Positions 33,807-42,925 of a DNA stretch of 64,000 nucleotides are shown in pieces. Both the position numbers and the translations under genes were made by a program. The notes under the pieces are model-generated. The model was not told where the DNA came from. It saw only the letters and a program-made list of their open reading frames with translations, and searched no databases. This DNA comes from Novosphingobium resinovorum. GTDB lineage: Bacteria; Pseudomonadota; Alphaproteobacteria; Sphingomonadales; Sphingomonadaceae. The stretch spans positions 124,001 through 188,000 of the forward strand of contig NZ_CP017076.1 of assembly GCF_001742225.1 (NCBI RefSeq). The letters run 5' to 3'. Within the stretch, counting starts at the first letter, position 1; each line of letters begins with the position of its first letter.

Positions 33807-35246
33807 ATGACGATATCCAAGGACGCCTTCTTCATCGGCAACCAGTGGGTTTCCCCCGCCAGTGACCGCCGCTTCACGCTGGTGAACGCCTCAACCGGAG
33901 AGGAATACGGCAGCGCGCCCGAAGCGGTCGAGGCCGACGTTGATGCGGCGGTGGCTGCAGCACGCAAGGCTTTCGAGACTTCGGGTTGGGCGGACGCCAG
34001 CCCCGCCGAACGGGCGGCGGTCATGCAGCGCTTCGTTGCCGCCGTCGCGGCGCGGGGAGATGAGATCGCCCGCACCGTCAGTGCGCAGAACGGCATGCCG
34101 ATCGGTCTCAGCACGCTGCTGGAAGGGCAGTTCGGCGCAGGCGTCGTGCAGTATTACGCGCAGCTTGCCGAAGGGCTCGGCGCGCCCGACGTGCGGCCCT
34201 CGCAGATGGGCAAGGAGACGCTGGTGGAGCGTTCCGCCATCGGCGTGGTCGCCGCGATCGTGCCCTGGAACTTCCCGGTGACGCTGGCGCTCAACAAGAT
34301 CGCTCCGGCCATGGCGGCGGGCTGCACCGTCGTCATCAAGCCTTCACCCGGCACGATCCTCGACAGCTACCTGCTCGCCGAAGCAGCGCTGGAAGCGGGT
34401 GTGCCTGCAGGCGTGCTCAACTGGGTCGCGGCCGACCGTGATGTCGGCGCCTACCTCGTCTCGCACCCCGGCATCGGCAAGGTCGCCTTCACCGGCTCGA
34501 CCGGGGCAGGGCGGGCGATCGCGCGCACCTGCGGCGAACTGCTGCGCCCGGTCACGCTGGAACTGGGCGGCAAGTCCGCCGCGATCCTGCTGGACGACGT
34601 CGATGTCGGCGCGTTCCTGCAGGGCGTGCCGATGGCCAGCATGCTCAACAACGGCCAGGCATGCTACAACGGTACCCGCGTGCTGGCGCCGCGTCGCCGC
34701 TATGACGAAGTGGTCGGGGCGCTGGCCGAGTTCGCGAACGGACTGGTGGTGGGTGATGCGCTCGATCCTGCGACGCAGGTGGGGCCGATGGCATCGGCCG
34801 CACACCGCGACCGGGTGGAAAGCTACATCGGCATCGGCAAGCAGGAAGCGCGCCTCGTCGCGGGTGGCGGTCGTCCGCAGTCGACCAATCAGGGCTGGTT
34901 CGTGGAGCCGACCATCTTCGCCGACGTCGACAATGGAGCCCGCATCGCGCAGGAGGAAATCTTCGGCCCGGTGCTTTCGGTGATCCCCTACGACGGCGAG
35001 GAAGAAGCCATTCGCATCGCCAATGACAGCGCGTTCGGCCTCGGCGGTTCGGTCTGGAGCGCGGATGGCGATCATGCCACGCAGATCGCTCGCAAGGTAG
35101 CCAGCGGAACAGTGGGCGTGAACGGCTATATGCCGTCGCTCGGCGCGCCGTTCGGCGGCATCAAGGCCAGCGGCCTCGGCCGGGAGTTCGGGCCTGAGGC
35201 GATCGCGGCCTATCAGAACACCAAGTCCATATACGTCATGGCGTGA
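33807..35246 (+). CDS. Aldehyde dehydrogenase (NAD+)
   Basis: 479 residues, standard ALDH. VPWNFPVTLALNKIAPAMAAG, FTGSTGAGRAIA (NAD site), ELGGKSAAI (general-base Glu) and NNGQACYNGTRVLAP (nucleophilic Cys) are present. It oxidises an aldehyde to a carboxylate, as expected after XylM-type methyl oxidation and alcohol dehydrogenase action (CymC-like step). ATG 33807 has AAGAGG at the right distance; ATG 33798 is too close. It is 29 bp downstream of the reductase gene, forming one operon, and followed by a hairpin. Confidence 0.92.
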   Translation: MTISKDAFFIGNQWVSPASDRRFTLVNASTGEEYGSAPEAVEADVDAAVAAARKAFETSGWADASPAERAAVMQRFVAAVAARGDEIARTVSAQNGMPIGLSTLLEGQFGAGVVQYYAQLAEGLGAPDVRPSQMGKETLVERSAIGVVAAIVPWNFPVTLALNKIAPAMAAGCTVVIKPSPGTILDSYLLAEAALEAGVPAGVLNWVAADRDVGAYLVSHPGIGKVAFTGSTGAGRAIARTCGELLRPVTLELGGKSAAILLDDVDVGAFLQGVPMASMLNNGQACYNGTRVLAPRRRYDEVVGALAEFANGLVVGDALDPATQVGPMASAAHRDRVESYIGIGKQEARLVAGGGRPQSTNQGWFVEPTIFADVDNGARIAQEEIFGPVLSVIPYDGEEEAIRIANDSAFGLGGSVWSADGDHATQIARKVASGTVGVNGYMPSLGAPFGGIKASGLGREFGPEAIAAYQNTKSIYVMA

Positions 35247-35255
35247 AGCCTGCGG

Positions 35256-35295
35256 GCCGGAGATTTTTTCGGAACCCCTGCGAGAAATCTCCGGC
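35256..35295 (+). terminator. Probable terminator after ALDH
   Basis: GCCGGAGATTT (35256-35266) pairs with AAATCTCCGGC (35285-35295), 11 bp, with an 18-nt loop beginning with T residues. It follows the ALDH stop by 9 nt. Confidence 0.55.
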
Positions 35296-35336
35296 ATTTC
35301 GAAAGCAGATAATAATAAACATATTGACCGAGTTTT

Positions 35337-35350
35337 TGTAACGTATTACA
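35337..35350. promoter_or_regulatory. Candidate TetR-type palindrome TGTAA-CGTA-TTACA
   Basis: Perfect 14-bp palindrome 195 bp upstream of the TetR gene at 35545. A 12/14 match (TGTAATGTAATACA) occurs at 44868-44881, upstream of the XylM-like gene. Confidence 0.4.
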
Positions 35351-35544
35351 CTTCGAGGCACAGGGTCGAAAAGGACCCGAACTTGGTGATTGAGGAAGCG
35401 GAAGCGTTCGCAAATGTTCGCTCCGCTGTCGAAAAGCGAATTACTGTTTGATTGGCCGTGGCAGGAGTTACGATTGCGAAGTCGTGTTCTGGCGCTAACC
35501 TTCACACATTGCCTGCATTCCGAAGGTGCTGCCGGGATTCCGAA

Positions 35545-36222
35545 ATGTTGAGAAAGCTGCCGAAAGACCAGCGCAAGGACCTTATCCTCGACAGCGTCGA
35601 GGCGCTGATCCTTTCGACATCCAGCACCGACTTCACGATGCACCAGCTGGCCAAGCATGTCGGGATCAGCCCGACGACGTTCTACAACCTGTTCGGATCG
35701 AAAGGGACGGTACTCTACAGCCTTCTGAACCGGTGCCTGGATGCGATCATCAGCGGCCGCGAGGCGGATGTTTCGGAGAAGGACCCGGTCCTCTACGCCA
35801 TACACACCATGACGTTCGCTGCGGAACTCTTCGTGGAGCGGCCGGGTCTCTATCGCCCGCTCTACAAGTTCCAGCTGGGCGAGCGCGACATGGGTGCGCG
35901 GCCGGTCTACCTCGACCGCGCGCTGGACTTCTGGCGTCGCAGTCTCGCGGGACTGGTCGAGCGCGGTTACTTGTCCGACCATCCGAGCGATGGATCGTTT
36001 TCGCGTGACGATGTCGCACTGGCATTGCTGACGCACAGTTCCGGCGTGATCGACCTGTGGGTCCAGGAAGATTTGGACGATGCCGAATTCGTGGCCCGCA
36101 TGACGCACGATGCCGCATTGATCGTCTATGGCATCGTGTCCGACGAAGATCGCAGGACGATAGCTGCGATAGTCCGGCAAGTCCGGCCGAATATCAGGGA
36201 CTTCTCTTTCCTCAAGTCTTGA
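35545..36222 (+). CDS. TetR-family regulator
   Basis: 225 residues. The N-terminal HTH is DFTMHQLAKHVGISPTTFYN followed by LFGSKGTVLYSLL, and the rest is a helical ligand domain. ATG 35545 (MLRKLPKDQRKD) was chosen because the upstream extension is not TetR-like. It precedes the large rightward kinase operon (36282-43894) by 59 bp and may be co-transcribed with it and control it. Ligand unknown, possibly a CoA ester or free acid of the pathway. Confidence 0.85.
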   Translation: MLRKLPKDQRKDLILDSVEALILSTSSTDFTMHQLAKHVGISPTTFYNLFGSKGTVLYSLLNRCLDAIISGREADVSEKDPVLYAIHTMTFAAELFVERPGLYRPLYKFQLGERDMGARPVYLDRALDFWRRSLAGLVERGYLSDHPSDGSFSRDDVALALLTHSSGVIDLWVQEDLDDAEFVARMTHDAALIVYGIVSDEDRRTIAAIVRQVRPNIRDFSFLKS

Positions 36223-36281
36223 CCGTGATCTGCCGGTGCCTGGCACCGGATAATAACAGATAGAGATACATGGGAGAATGT

Positions 36282-37490
36282 ATGACCGAAAGGTTCGGCG
36301 GGGATTCCCGCGTCGTACAACTGTGCCCGGATCGTGCGCGGAACCGCGCCGCCGACCCGGCCGACCAGGACCCCACGCTCGCGCATATGCTGGATGGTCG
36401 GGCGGCGAAGCTGGCGTCATCCGATTATCATCCTGTCGCGATCGACGACATCACCGAGCGGCTCACGCGCCTGTTCGCGCAGAACCTCCATCCGGCTGCG
36501 AAGGTAAGCGGCCTGCGCAGGCTGGCGGGGGGCGCGTCCAAGGAGCAGTTCCTTTTCACGCTGGACGCGCCTTGCCTTGAGGGCAGCGAACAGCTCGTGG
36601 TCAGGATGGACCCGACTGACGGCGTGCTGGAAACGAGCCGACGGCGCGAGTTCGAGATCCTGGAAGCCATGCAGGGCGTGGTTCCGGTGCCCCGTCCCCG
36701 CTTTCTGGATCATGAGGGGACATGGCTCGGCGCTTCCGGGATGATAACCTCGTTCGAGCGTGGCAGCACCAAGCCGCCGCAGGCGGGCGCAGGCGTATCG
36801 GGCCTTGGCACCGGCTTCACGCCGCAATGGCGCGAGCGGCTCGGACCGCAGTTCCTCCGGCTGATGGCGGCCATCCATCGCTTCGACTTCCGGGTGGCAG
36901 CATTGCAGCACTTCGCCATTCCCGATGCGGACCCGTTCCAGGCCGCGCGCCAGCGTGTCAACTTGTGGGCGCGGGTTTGGCGGGAGGGTGCCTATGCGCC
37001 GATCCCGGGCTTTGCGGTCGTCGAATCCTGGCTGCGCAGCAATCTGCCCGCTGCACGGGAGCTGGTTCTCGTCCATGGGGACTTCCGTACCGGTAATTAT
37101 CTGTTCGACGGCGACAGCGGCGAAATCACCGCGATCCTTGACTGGGAACTCGCCCATGTCGGCGACTATCACGAGGATCTGGCATGGTCGCTGGTCGAAA
37201 TCTTCGGCGCGCGCGACGAACAGGGGCGCTACTTGTGCTCCAACCTCATGACCGTCGAGGATTTCATCGGCGGCTACGAGCGCGAGACGGGACGCATCGT
37301 CGATCGCGACACTCTGCGCTTCTACCGCATCCTGCTGTCGTGGAGCGTGGTGGCGATGGCGAGCAGCGGCCTGACGGCGGCGGCCAACCGGCATAACCAC
37401 CAGGACATCCTGCTGACCTGGCTGTCGATGGTCACGCACCCTTTGCTCGACGAGATCACGCGTCTGATGCTTGAGGAGAAGGCGGCATGA
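36282..37490 (+). CDS. APH-like hydroxyacyl-CoA kinase 2
   Basis: 402 residues. Subfamily motifs: LRRLAGGASKEQFLFTL (nucleotide loop), VHGDFRTGNYLFDGD (catalytic Asp and Asn), AILDWELAHVGDYHEDLAW (metal), RHNHQDILLTWLSM (C-terminal signature). It carries the longest N-terminal extension of the five, with a Cys/Arg-rich start (LCPDRARNRAADPADQD). Start ATG 36282 has GGGAG five bases upstream; 36270 is an in-frame alternative. It is the first kinase of the 36282-43894 operon and overlaps its DUF6285 partner gene by 4 nt. Confidence 0.87.
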   Translation: MTERFGGDSRVVQLCPDRARNRAADPADQDPTLAHMLDGRAAKLASSDYHPVAIDDITERLTRLFAQNLHPAAKVSGLRRLAGGASKEQFLFTLDAPCLEGSEQLVVRMDPTDGVLETSRRREFEILEAMQGVVPVPRPRFLDHEGTWLGASGMITSFERGSTKPPQAGAGVSGLGTGFTPQWRERLGPQFLRLMAAIHRFDFRVAALQHFAIPDADPFQAARQRVNLWARVWREGAYAPIPGFAVVESWLRSNLPAARELVLVHGDFRTGNYLFDGDSGEITAILDWELAHVGDYHEDLAWSLVEIFGARDEQGRYLCSNLMTVEDFIGGYERETGRIVDRDTLRFYRILLSWSVVAMASSGLTAAANRHNHQDILLTWLSMVTHPLLDEITRLMLEEKAA

Positions 37491-37996
37491 ACCCCGGTTT
37501 CGAAGTCCGCCTGTCCAGCATGCGCCGGGCGCTGGCGACGGTCATCATGCCCGCGATCGACCCCGGCAATCCGCTGGCGCAGGAGCAGGCCGGGCTCATG
37601 CTCGCGCATATCGGCATGCTGGAGGCGCAGTGGGACAAGCTGGAAGATTACGCCCGCCTGTGCGTGCAGGATCTGATCGAGGTCTCCGGCAGGATCGATG
37701 CGGCGGGAGGGCCTGAAACCCTTGCCGCAGCGGCAGGACTGGCGGCCCTCGCCGGAACGCCTCCGGTGCGCGGCGAAGTCGCTTATCGTGCCTTGTCCGA
37801 AGCGCTGGAAGGGCTGGTTCGCGCTGTCGATCGGGACGGCGACGCGGACTTTCGCCGCGCGCTCCACCGTGAAGTCCTGCTGCACGCAAACCGTCAGGCC
37901 GCCCGGGACCGGTCTTGGTTCGCGGCCTGCGGCTTCGACGTGAACACCGCCGACCTGCCCTCCATCGAGACACTGATCGGGCGCGGCGATGGATAG
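37487..37996 (+). CDS. Small helical kinase-partner protein (DUF6285/LvaB-like) 2
   Basis: 169 residues. The pattern FEVRLSSMRRALATVIMPAID at the start and ARDRSWFAACGFDVNTADLPSIE at the end match the other members. It overlaps kinase 2 by 4 nt upstream and kinase 3 by 8 nt downstream, so translation of the three is coupled. Which kinase it serves cannot be said; by adjacency, kinase 2. Confidence 0.82.
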   Translation: MNPGFEVRLSSMRRALATVIMPAIDPGNPLAQEQAGLMLAHIGMLEAQWDKLEDYARLCVQDLIEVSGRIDAAGGPETLAAAAGLAALAGTPPVRGEVAYRALSEALEGLVRAVDRDGDADFRRALHREVLLHANRQAARDRSWFAACGFDVNTADLPSIETLIGRGDG

Positions 37997-39173
37997 CAAG
38001 CAGCATCCCACGCGCGAGTGGATAGAGGCGCTGCGCCTTCGCTATCCGACGGAACGCACGATCGACGAAGCGCTTACCCGAAAGCTGCAGGCGCGTTCCG
38101 GCCCAGCTTACGTGCCTAGTCCGGTCAGCGAGATCGCAACAAGGCTGGAGCGCTTCTTCGCGCACGCCATGCCGGGCGCCCGGGTCTCCCAAGTCGCGCC
38201 GCTGGGCGGTGGAGCATCGAAGGAGCAGTTCAGTTTCACGCTGGCACAACCGGACGGAACCGAGGCGCGCCATGTCCTTCGGCGCGAACCGCCCGAATCC
38301 GTCGTCGAGACGCACCGCCTGCGCGAATTCCAGATGATGCGGGCGATGGCCGGTACGGTGCCGGTGCCCGATGCGCCCTGGGTGGATGCCGAAGGGCAAT
38401 GGTTCGACCGTCCGGCGATGATCTCCCGGTTTGTTGAGGGCGTGACCAAGGCGCCGGGCTCGGGCGGCAACGTCACCGGGCTGGGCACCGGGTTCTCTCC
38501 CGAACTGCAGGATGCGCTGGGTGGACAGTTCGTCGACCTGCTGGCGCGGATACATCAATTCGACTGGCAGTCGGCCGATCTCGACGCCTTCGATCGGCCG
38601 GAAGCAGGCAGTACCGCCGGGGTCCATCAGGTCATCAACTGGTGGGAGCGGATCTGGGAGGAAGACTCGTACGAGCCGATGCCCATCATCCGCTATACCG
38701 CGCAGTGGCTGCGTGCCAATGCGCCGCCGATCGAGCGGGTGGTGGTGGTCCACCATGACTTTCGCGCAGGCAACTTCCTGTTCGATCCCGACACCGCGCA
38801 AGTGACGGCGGTTCTCGACTGGGAACTGGCCCACCTCGGCGATTACCACGAAGACCTCGCCTGGACGCTGCAGGAAGGTTACGGCTATCGCGATGCGCAA
38901 GGGCGCTTCATCGTCTGCGGCCTGATCGAGCAGGCCGAGTTCCTCGACCGCTACGCACGCACCACCGGCTTCCCGGTCGATCCGCGCAAGATCGCGTACT
39001 ACAGCGTCATGAACACCTGGAAATCGGCGATAATCGTCCTCGCAACCGGCATCCGCTGTGTGATCGGCGGCAAGAGCCATCAGGACATCCTGCTGACATG
39101 GCTGGCGGGCTTCGGCCATGTCTGCGTCGATACGCTTCTGCAGCATCTGGAAAGGGCCGAGAATGGTTCCTGA
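37989..39173 (+). CDS. APH-like kinase 3, with HHD instead of HGD catalytic motif
   Basis: 394 residues. LGGGASKEQFSFTL and VLDWELAHLGDYHEDLAW are typical, as is KSHQDILLTWLAG. The catalytic loop reads VVHHDFRAGNFLFD: Asp and Asn are retained but the glycine of HGD is His. The nucleotide-loop partner residue is in VLRREP. Substitution may alter metal geometry or substrate. The gene starts inside the preceding DUF6285 gene and its end overlaps the next one (39163) by 11 nt. Confidence 0.86.
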   Translation: MDSKQHPTREWIEALRLRYPTERTIDEALTRKLQARSGPAYVPSPVSEIATRLERFFAHAMPGARVSQVAPLGGGASKEQFSFTLAQPDGTEARHVLRREPPESVVETHRLREFQMMRAMAGTVPVPDAPWVDAEGQWFDRPAMISRFVEGVTKAPGSGGNVTGLGTGFSPELQDALGGQFVDLLARIHQFDWQSADLDAFDRPEAGSTAGVHQVINWWERIWEEDSYEPMPIIRYTAQWLRANAPPIERVVVVHHDFRAGNFLFDPDTAQVTAVLDWELAHLGDYHEDLAWTLQEGYGYRDAQGRFIVCGLIEQAEFLDRYARTTGFPVDPRKIAYYSVMNTWKSAIIVLATGIRCVIGGKSHQDILLTWLAGFGHVCVDTLLQHLERAENGS

Positions 39174-39702
39174 CACACCCTTGCGCCTCGCTGCCGTGCA
39201 GAAGGCGCTGGAGGATATCGTCGCGCCGGTCCTGCCGCCCGACGCCGATTTCGCGCGTGAGCAACTGGCGCTGATCGTCCGATCGCTGGCGCTGGTGCGC
39301 AAGCAGATCCCCCAGGAATACGCATTCCACGTGCACGACGCGCATGCCTTCAGTGCCTTCGGCAGCGAAGTGGCCGCATGCCTGCCCGATGCGCACCCCG
39401 CGCGCGGCGAACTCGCGCAGGCCATCGAGGACGTCCGCGCGATCGCCCCGCCGGTGGTGCCTGACCGCACCGCTCTGGAGCAGGCGGTCAGGGCCTTGCG
39501 CGGTGCGATCGAGACCGCCGTGCAGCAGGTCGGAGAAGACGCTGCCACCTTGCGCGCGATCGGGCCGGTGGTGCTGGAACACACCCGCAGACAGACGCTG
39601 CTCGAACGCGCCTGGGTGGCCGACACCGGCTTCGACCGCGACCCGGCGAGCCTGCCCCTGCCCGAAACCATCCTCTACAGCGCCGGAGAGACGCCGCGAT
39701 GA
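39163..39702 (+). CDS. Small helical kinase-partner protein (DUF6285/LvaB-like) 3, divergent
   Basis: 179 residues, the most divergent family member. The terminal signature is changed to LLERAWVADTGFDRDPASLPLPE (RSWF has become RAWV). The start RLAAVQKALEDIVAPVLPPDADFAREQLALIV matches the shared N-terminal helix pattern. It overlaps kinase 3 by 11 nt and the next gene by 4 nt. The kinase-3/partner-3 pair is the most divergent in both members, which suggests co-evolution. Confidence 0.78.
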   Translation: MVPDTPLRLAAVQKALEDIVAPVLPPDADFAREQLALIVRSLALVRKQIPQEYAFHVHDAHAFSAFGSEVAACLPDAHPARGELAQAIEDVRAIAPPVVPDRTALEQAVRALRGAIETAVQQVGEDAATLRAIGPVVLEHTRRQTLLERAWVADTGFDRDPASLPLPETILYSAGETPR

Positions 39703-40415
39703 AAGCCCATCTCGTTCACGCCCATTCTGAGGGCGATTCCTTCGTCACCGCCATGAAGACCGTCATCGCTTCGCAGCTTGAGGCGGACGGTCACGAAGTC
39801 ACGATTTCCGACCTCTACGCCAAGCGCTTCAACCCGGTCGCCTCGCCCGCCGACTTCGGCAGCCGCCGCGACGATGAGCGCTTGGTCTATGCGCTGGAGC
39901 AGCGCCACGGCTACGAAAGCGGCACGCTGGCGCCCGATATCCTGGAGGAGATCGAGCCGGTTCTGGCCGCCGACCTGCTGGTGTTCACCTTCCCGATCTA
40001 CTGGTTCGGCGCACCCGCGATCCTGAAGGGCTGGTTCGACCGGGTGATGCTGTCGGGCGTCTGCTATGGCGGAAAGCGCCTCTACGGACGCGGCGGACTG
40101 GCCGGAAAGCGCAGTTTCGCGGCCATGAGCCTGGGCGGGCGCGAGAACATGTTCGGCGCGCAAGGCGTGCACGGCGAACTGGTCACGGGCATGATGCGGC
40201 ATTTCTTCCAGGGCACGCTCGGCTATGTCGGCACCAGCGTGCTGGAGCCCTTCGTCGGTTACAACGTGCCTTATATCGGCGAGCCGGCGCGGGCGGCCCT
40301 GCTGGACGATCTGCGCGGCGTCGTGGCACAGATTGATCGCCGTCCGGTGCTCGCCGTGCCGGACCTGAACGCCTTCGACGACAGGCTGGCGCCGCTCGCG
40401 AGTGTCGAGGCATGA
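39699..40415 (+). CDS. Flavodoxin-fold NAD(P)H dehydrogenase (quinone)
   Basis: 238 residues, NQO1/MdaB family. HLVHAHSEGDSFVTAM is the FMN/FAD phosphate loop; DLLVFTFPIYWFGAPAILKGWFDRVM is the family signature. AAMSLGGRENMFGAQGVHG follows. It performs two-electron reduction of quinones or related acceptors, or reduces a ring intermediate. It lies in the kinase operon, overlapping the preceding gene by 4 nt and the crotonase by 4 nt. Confidence 0.87.
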   Translation: MKAHLVHAHSEGDSFVTAMKTVIASQLEADGHEVTISDLYAKRFNPVASPADFGSRRDDERLVYALEQRHGYESGTLAPDILEEIEPVLAADLLVFTFPIYWFGAPAILKGWFDRVMLSGVCYGGKRLYGRGGLAGKRSFAAMSLGGRENMFGAQGVHGELVTGMMRHFFQGTLGYVGTSVLEPFVGYNVPYIGEPARAALLDDLRGVVAQIDRRPVLAVPDLNAFDDRLAPLASVEA

Positions 40416-41203
40416 GCTACGAGACGATGCGCCTCGACGTGCAGGGCGGCATCGCCGCGCTGACGTTCACCAAGGCCGAGACCGGCAATCCCATCAACGG
40501 CACGTTCTGCCGCGACCTTTATGACGTGGCGGTCGACCTGTCGGAACGCTGCAACGTTCGCGCCGTGCTGATCCGCGCGGAAGGCAGGGCCTTCGGCTAT
40601 GGTGGCGACATCGCGGGTTTCCTGCCAAGGCTGGACGAACTGCCGCGCCTGATGAAGCAGTGGACCGGCGATTTCCATACCGGAATTCTGCGGCTGCAGC
40701 GGCTCGACGCGCCGATCGTGGTGGCGGTCCACGGCGTCTGCGCGGGCGGCATGGTGGCGCTGGCGGCGGGGGCGGACTTCGTGCTGGCGAGCGACCGGGC
40801 GCGGTTTGTCTCGGCCTATTCCGGGATCGGGCTGGCCTGCGACGGCGGTGCTTCGCTCTCGCTCGTGCACCGCATGGGGCGCAGCCATACGCGCCGGTTC
40901 CTGATCCTCAACGAGACCTGGGATGCGGCCGCCGCCGCTGAGGCCGGGCTGGTCGACGAAGTGCTGGAAGGCGACGAGGCGCTGGCGGCGCGGGCGCAAG
41001 AACTCGCCCACCGGATCGCCGCCGGACCGACCCGCGCCATCGGCGAAATCCGCCGCCTGCTGCGCCTCTCGGGCGAAGTCCCGGCGGAGGCGCAGATGGA
41101 GGCCGAAGCACAGGCCATGGCTCGAGCCGCCGCCACTGCCGACGCGCGCGAAGGCATCACCGCCTTCGCTCAGAAACGGCAGCCCGTGTTCACCGGAAAA
41201 TAG
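40412..41203 (+). CDS. Enoyl-CoA hydratase/isomerase 3
   Basis: 263 residues, crotonase paralogous to 27307-28095. GRAFGYGGDIAGF and GVCAGGMVALAAGADFVLA form the oxyanion hole. At the catalytic positions it has LACDGGASLSLVHRMG with Asp rather than Glu, similar to isomerases and hydrolases. It starts inside the end of the NQO gene and is followed 16 bp later by kinase 4. Likely handles the enoyl-CoA produced after phosphate elimination (inference). Confidence 0.84.
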   Translation: MSYETMRLDVQGGIAALTFTKAETGNPINGTFCRDLYDVAVDLSERCNVRAVLIRAEGRAFGYGGDIAGFLPRLDELPRLMKQWTGDFHTGILRLQRLDAPIVVAVHGVCAGGMVALAAGADFVLASDRARFVSAYSGIGLACDGGASLSLVHRMGRSHTRRFLILNETWDAAAAAEAGLVDEVLEGDEALAARAQELAHRIAAGPTRAIGEIRRLLRLSGEVPAEAQMEAEAQAMARAAATADAREGITAFAQKRQPVFTGK

Positions 41204-41219
41204 AAAAAGGGAGGGAGTC

Positions 41220-42401
41220 ATGAAGACCCAGGCACAGCGCTTAGCGCAAGAACCGGTGGCCGCGATCGACCGCGATGCGATCGAGCCCCGGCTCCTCGAA
41301 ATCCTGCTGGCGAAGCAGGAACGTCGCAAGTTGGGGCCTTATATTCCCCGAACCGCGCCCGATATCGCGAAAGGGCTCTCGGTCCTGTTCGCCCGCGAAG
41401 GTATCGCCGCGCAGGCACGGGGCGTGCGCCGCATGGGGGGAGGGGCCTCCAAGGAGCAGTTCGTCTTCGATGTCGAGGGCGAGATCGACCCCGCCTTCGC
41501 CCGCTGCGTGCTGCGCATGGACCCGCGCGAGGGCATCATCGAGACCTGCCGCCGCCGCGAGGCGCAAGTCCTGCGCGCGGTCGCGGGCGTGGTGCCTGTG
41601 CCGCCCGTCCTGACCGAGGACGGCGACGGCGAGACGATGGGCCAGCCGCTGATGGTCACCGGCTTCGTCGGCGGCGTGACCAAGCCCAGCGACAGCGGCG
41701 CGGGGCCATCGGGGCTGAAGGCGCGGTTCGGGGAAAGCCTCGGGGCTGCGCTGACCTCGCAGTTCATCGGCTATCTCGCCGCCATTCACGCGGTGGATTA
41801 TCGCGCGGCGGGGCTCGACGATTTCGCCGTTCCTCGGCCCGAAACCACCGACGCGGCGCTCTGGCAGGTCAATTACTGGACCCGCGTGCGGGCGCTGGAG
41901 GAAACCGATTCCCTCCCGCTGCTGACGCTGGCCGAGACCTGGCTCTACGACCATCTGCCCGTCTGCGAGCAGCCGGTCCTGCTCCACGGTGACTACCGCG
42001 TCGGCAACTTCCTGTTCGACGAGGAGCGGCAGGAAATCACTGCGCTGCTGGACTGGGAACTCACGCATATCGGCGATTTCCATGAGGATCTCGCCTATAG
42101 TTTCGAGCCGCTGTTCGGCCACCGCGATGCCGACGGCGTGTTCCATGTCGGCTCGATGTTCACCACCGAGCACCTGATTTCGCGCTACGAGGCGCTGACC
42201 GGGCGCACGGTGAATCCGGCGACGCTCCACTGGTATCGCGTCCTGACGAGCTACAAGCTGATCGCCATGAACCACTGCTCGTCGATCATCGCGGCGCGCG
42301 ATGGGACCAACCACCAGAACGCGCTGCTGGCTTTCCTCGCATCGTGCACGGCCGGGATGTCGGACACCCTGTGCGAACTGCTTTCGGGAGAAATGGCATG
42401 A
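41220..42401 (+). CDS. APH-like hydroxyacyl-CoA kinase 4
   Basis: 393 residues. RRMGGGASKEQFVFDV, LLHGDYRVGNFLFDEE, ALLDWELTHIGDFHEDLAY and TNHQNALLAFLASC are the four subfamily motifs, the last slightly changed (HQN for HQD). N-terminal RRKLGPYIPRTAPDIAKGL resembles kinase 5 (RRLTGPYIPRSIAQ), so 4 and 5 form a subgroup. ATG 41220 has GAGGGAG upstream. Its stop overlaps the DUF6285 start by 4 nt. Confidence 0.87.
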   Translation: MKTQAQRLAQEPVAAIDRDAIEPRLLEILLAKQERRKLGPYIPRTAPDIAKGLSVLFAREGIAAQARGVRRMGGGASKEQFVFDVEGEIDPAFARCVLRMDPREGIIETCRRREAQVLRAVAGVVPVPPVLTEDGDGETMGQPLMVTGFVGGVTKPSDSGAGPSGLKARFGESLGAALTSQFIGYLAAIHAVDYRAAGLDDFAVPRPETTDAALWQVNYWTRVRALEETDSLPLLTLAETWLYDHLPVCEQPVLLHGDYRVGNFLFDEERQEITALLDWELTHIGDFHEDLAYSFEPLFGHRDADGVFHVGSMFTTEHLISRYEALTGRTVNPATLHWYRVLTSYKLIAMNHCSSIIAARDGTNHQNALLAFLASCTAGMSDTLCELLSGEMA

Positions 42402-42910
42402 CACCGGACCCGATCATCCGTCTCGCTAGTGTCGTGCAGACGCTGGAGCATGTCGTTGTTCCGGCAGTCGATTCCGGCAATCTGCTGGCCGTCGAGCAGT
42501 GCGGCGTGGTGCTCGCGCAGCTGCGCATGCTGGAGCGGCACATGCCGCTGATCGGCGCCTATCACGCGCTGTGCCTGACAGACCTGCTGGGCGTCGTCGC
42601 CGCGCTGCCGCCGGTCGAGGGCGGGCCTGCGGCAGTCATGGCGCGGCGCGAACTGGCCGAGGCCTGCGCGCAAGTGGACGATCCCGCCGACCCGCGCCTT
42701 GCCTTCCATCGCGTCGGCCGGGCGCTGGAGGGGCTGGTGCGCGCGATGGCGCAGGACGGCGAACCCGCCGTGCGGCGCGCCATAGACGCGGCGGTGCTGG
42801 CCTTTTCCATCCGGCAGGCGCGGCGGGCGCGTAGCTGGTTTCAGGATGCGGGCTTCGACCACGATGCGGATTCGCTGCCGACCGTGGAGGCCATGGTCGC
42901 GGGCAACTGA
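42398..42910 (+). CDS. Small helical kinase-partner protein (DUF6285/LvaB-like) 4
   Basis: 170 residues. PIIRLASVVQTLEHVVVPAVD and ARRARSWFQDAGFDHDADSLPTVE follow the family pattern. It overlaps kinase 4 by 4 nt and is 15 bp upstream of the DUF7065-type gene, giving the order kinase-partner-DUF7065. Confidence 0.82.
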   Translation: MTPDPIIRLASVVQTLEHVVVPAVDSGNLLAVEQCGVVLAQLRMLERHMPLIGAYHALCLTDLLGVVAALPPVEGGPAAVMARRELAEACAQVDDPADPRLAFHRVGRALEGLVRAMAQDGEPAVRRAIDAAVLAFSIRQARRARSWFQDAGFDHDADSLPTVEAMVAGN

Positions 42911-42925
42911 TTGAAGGGATGGCGA

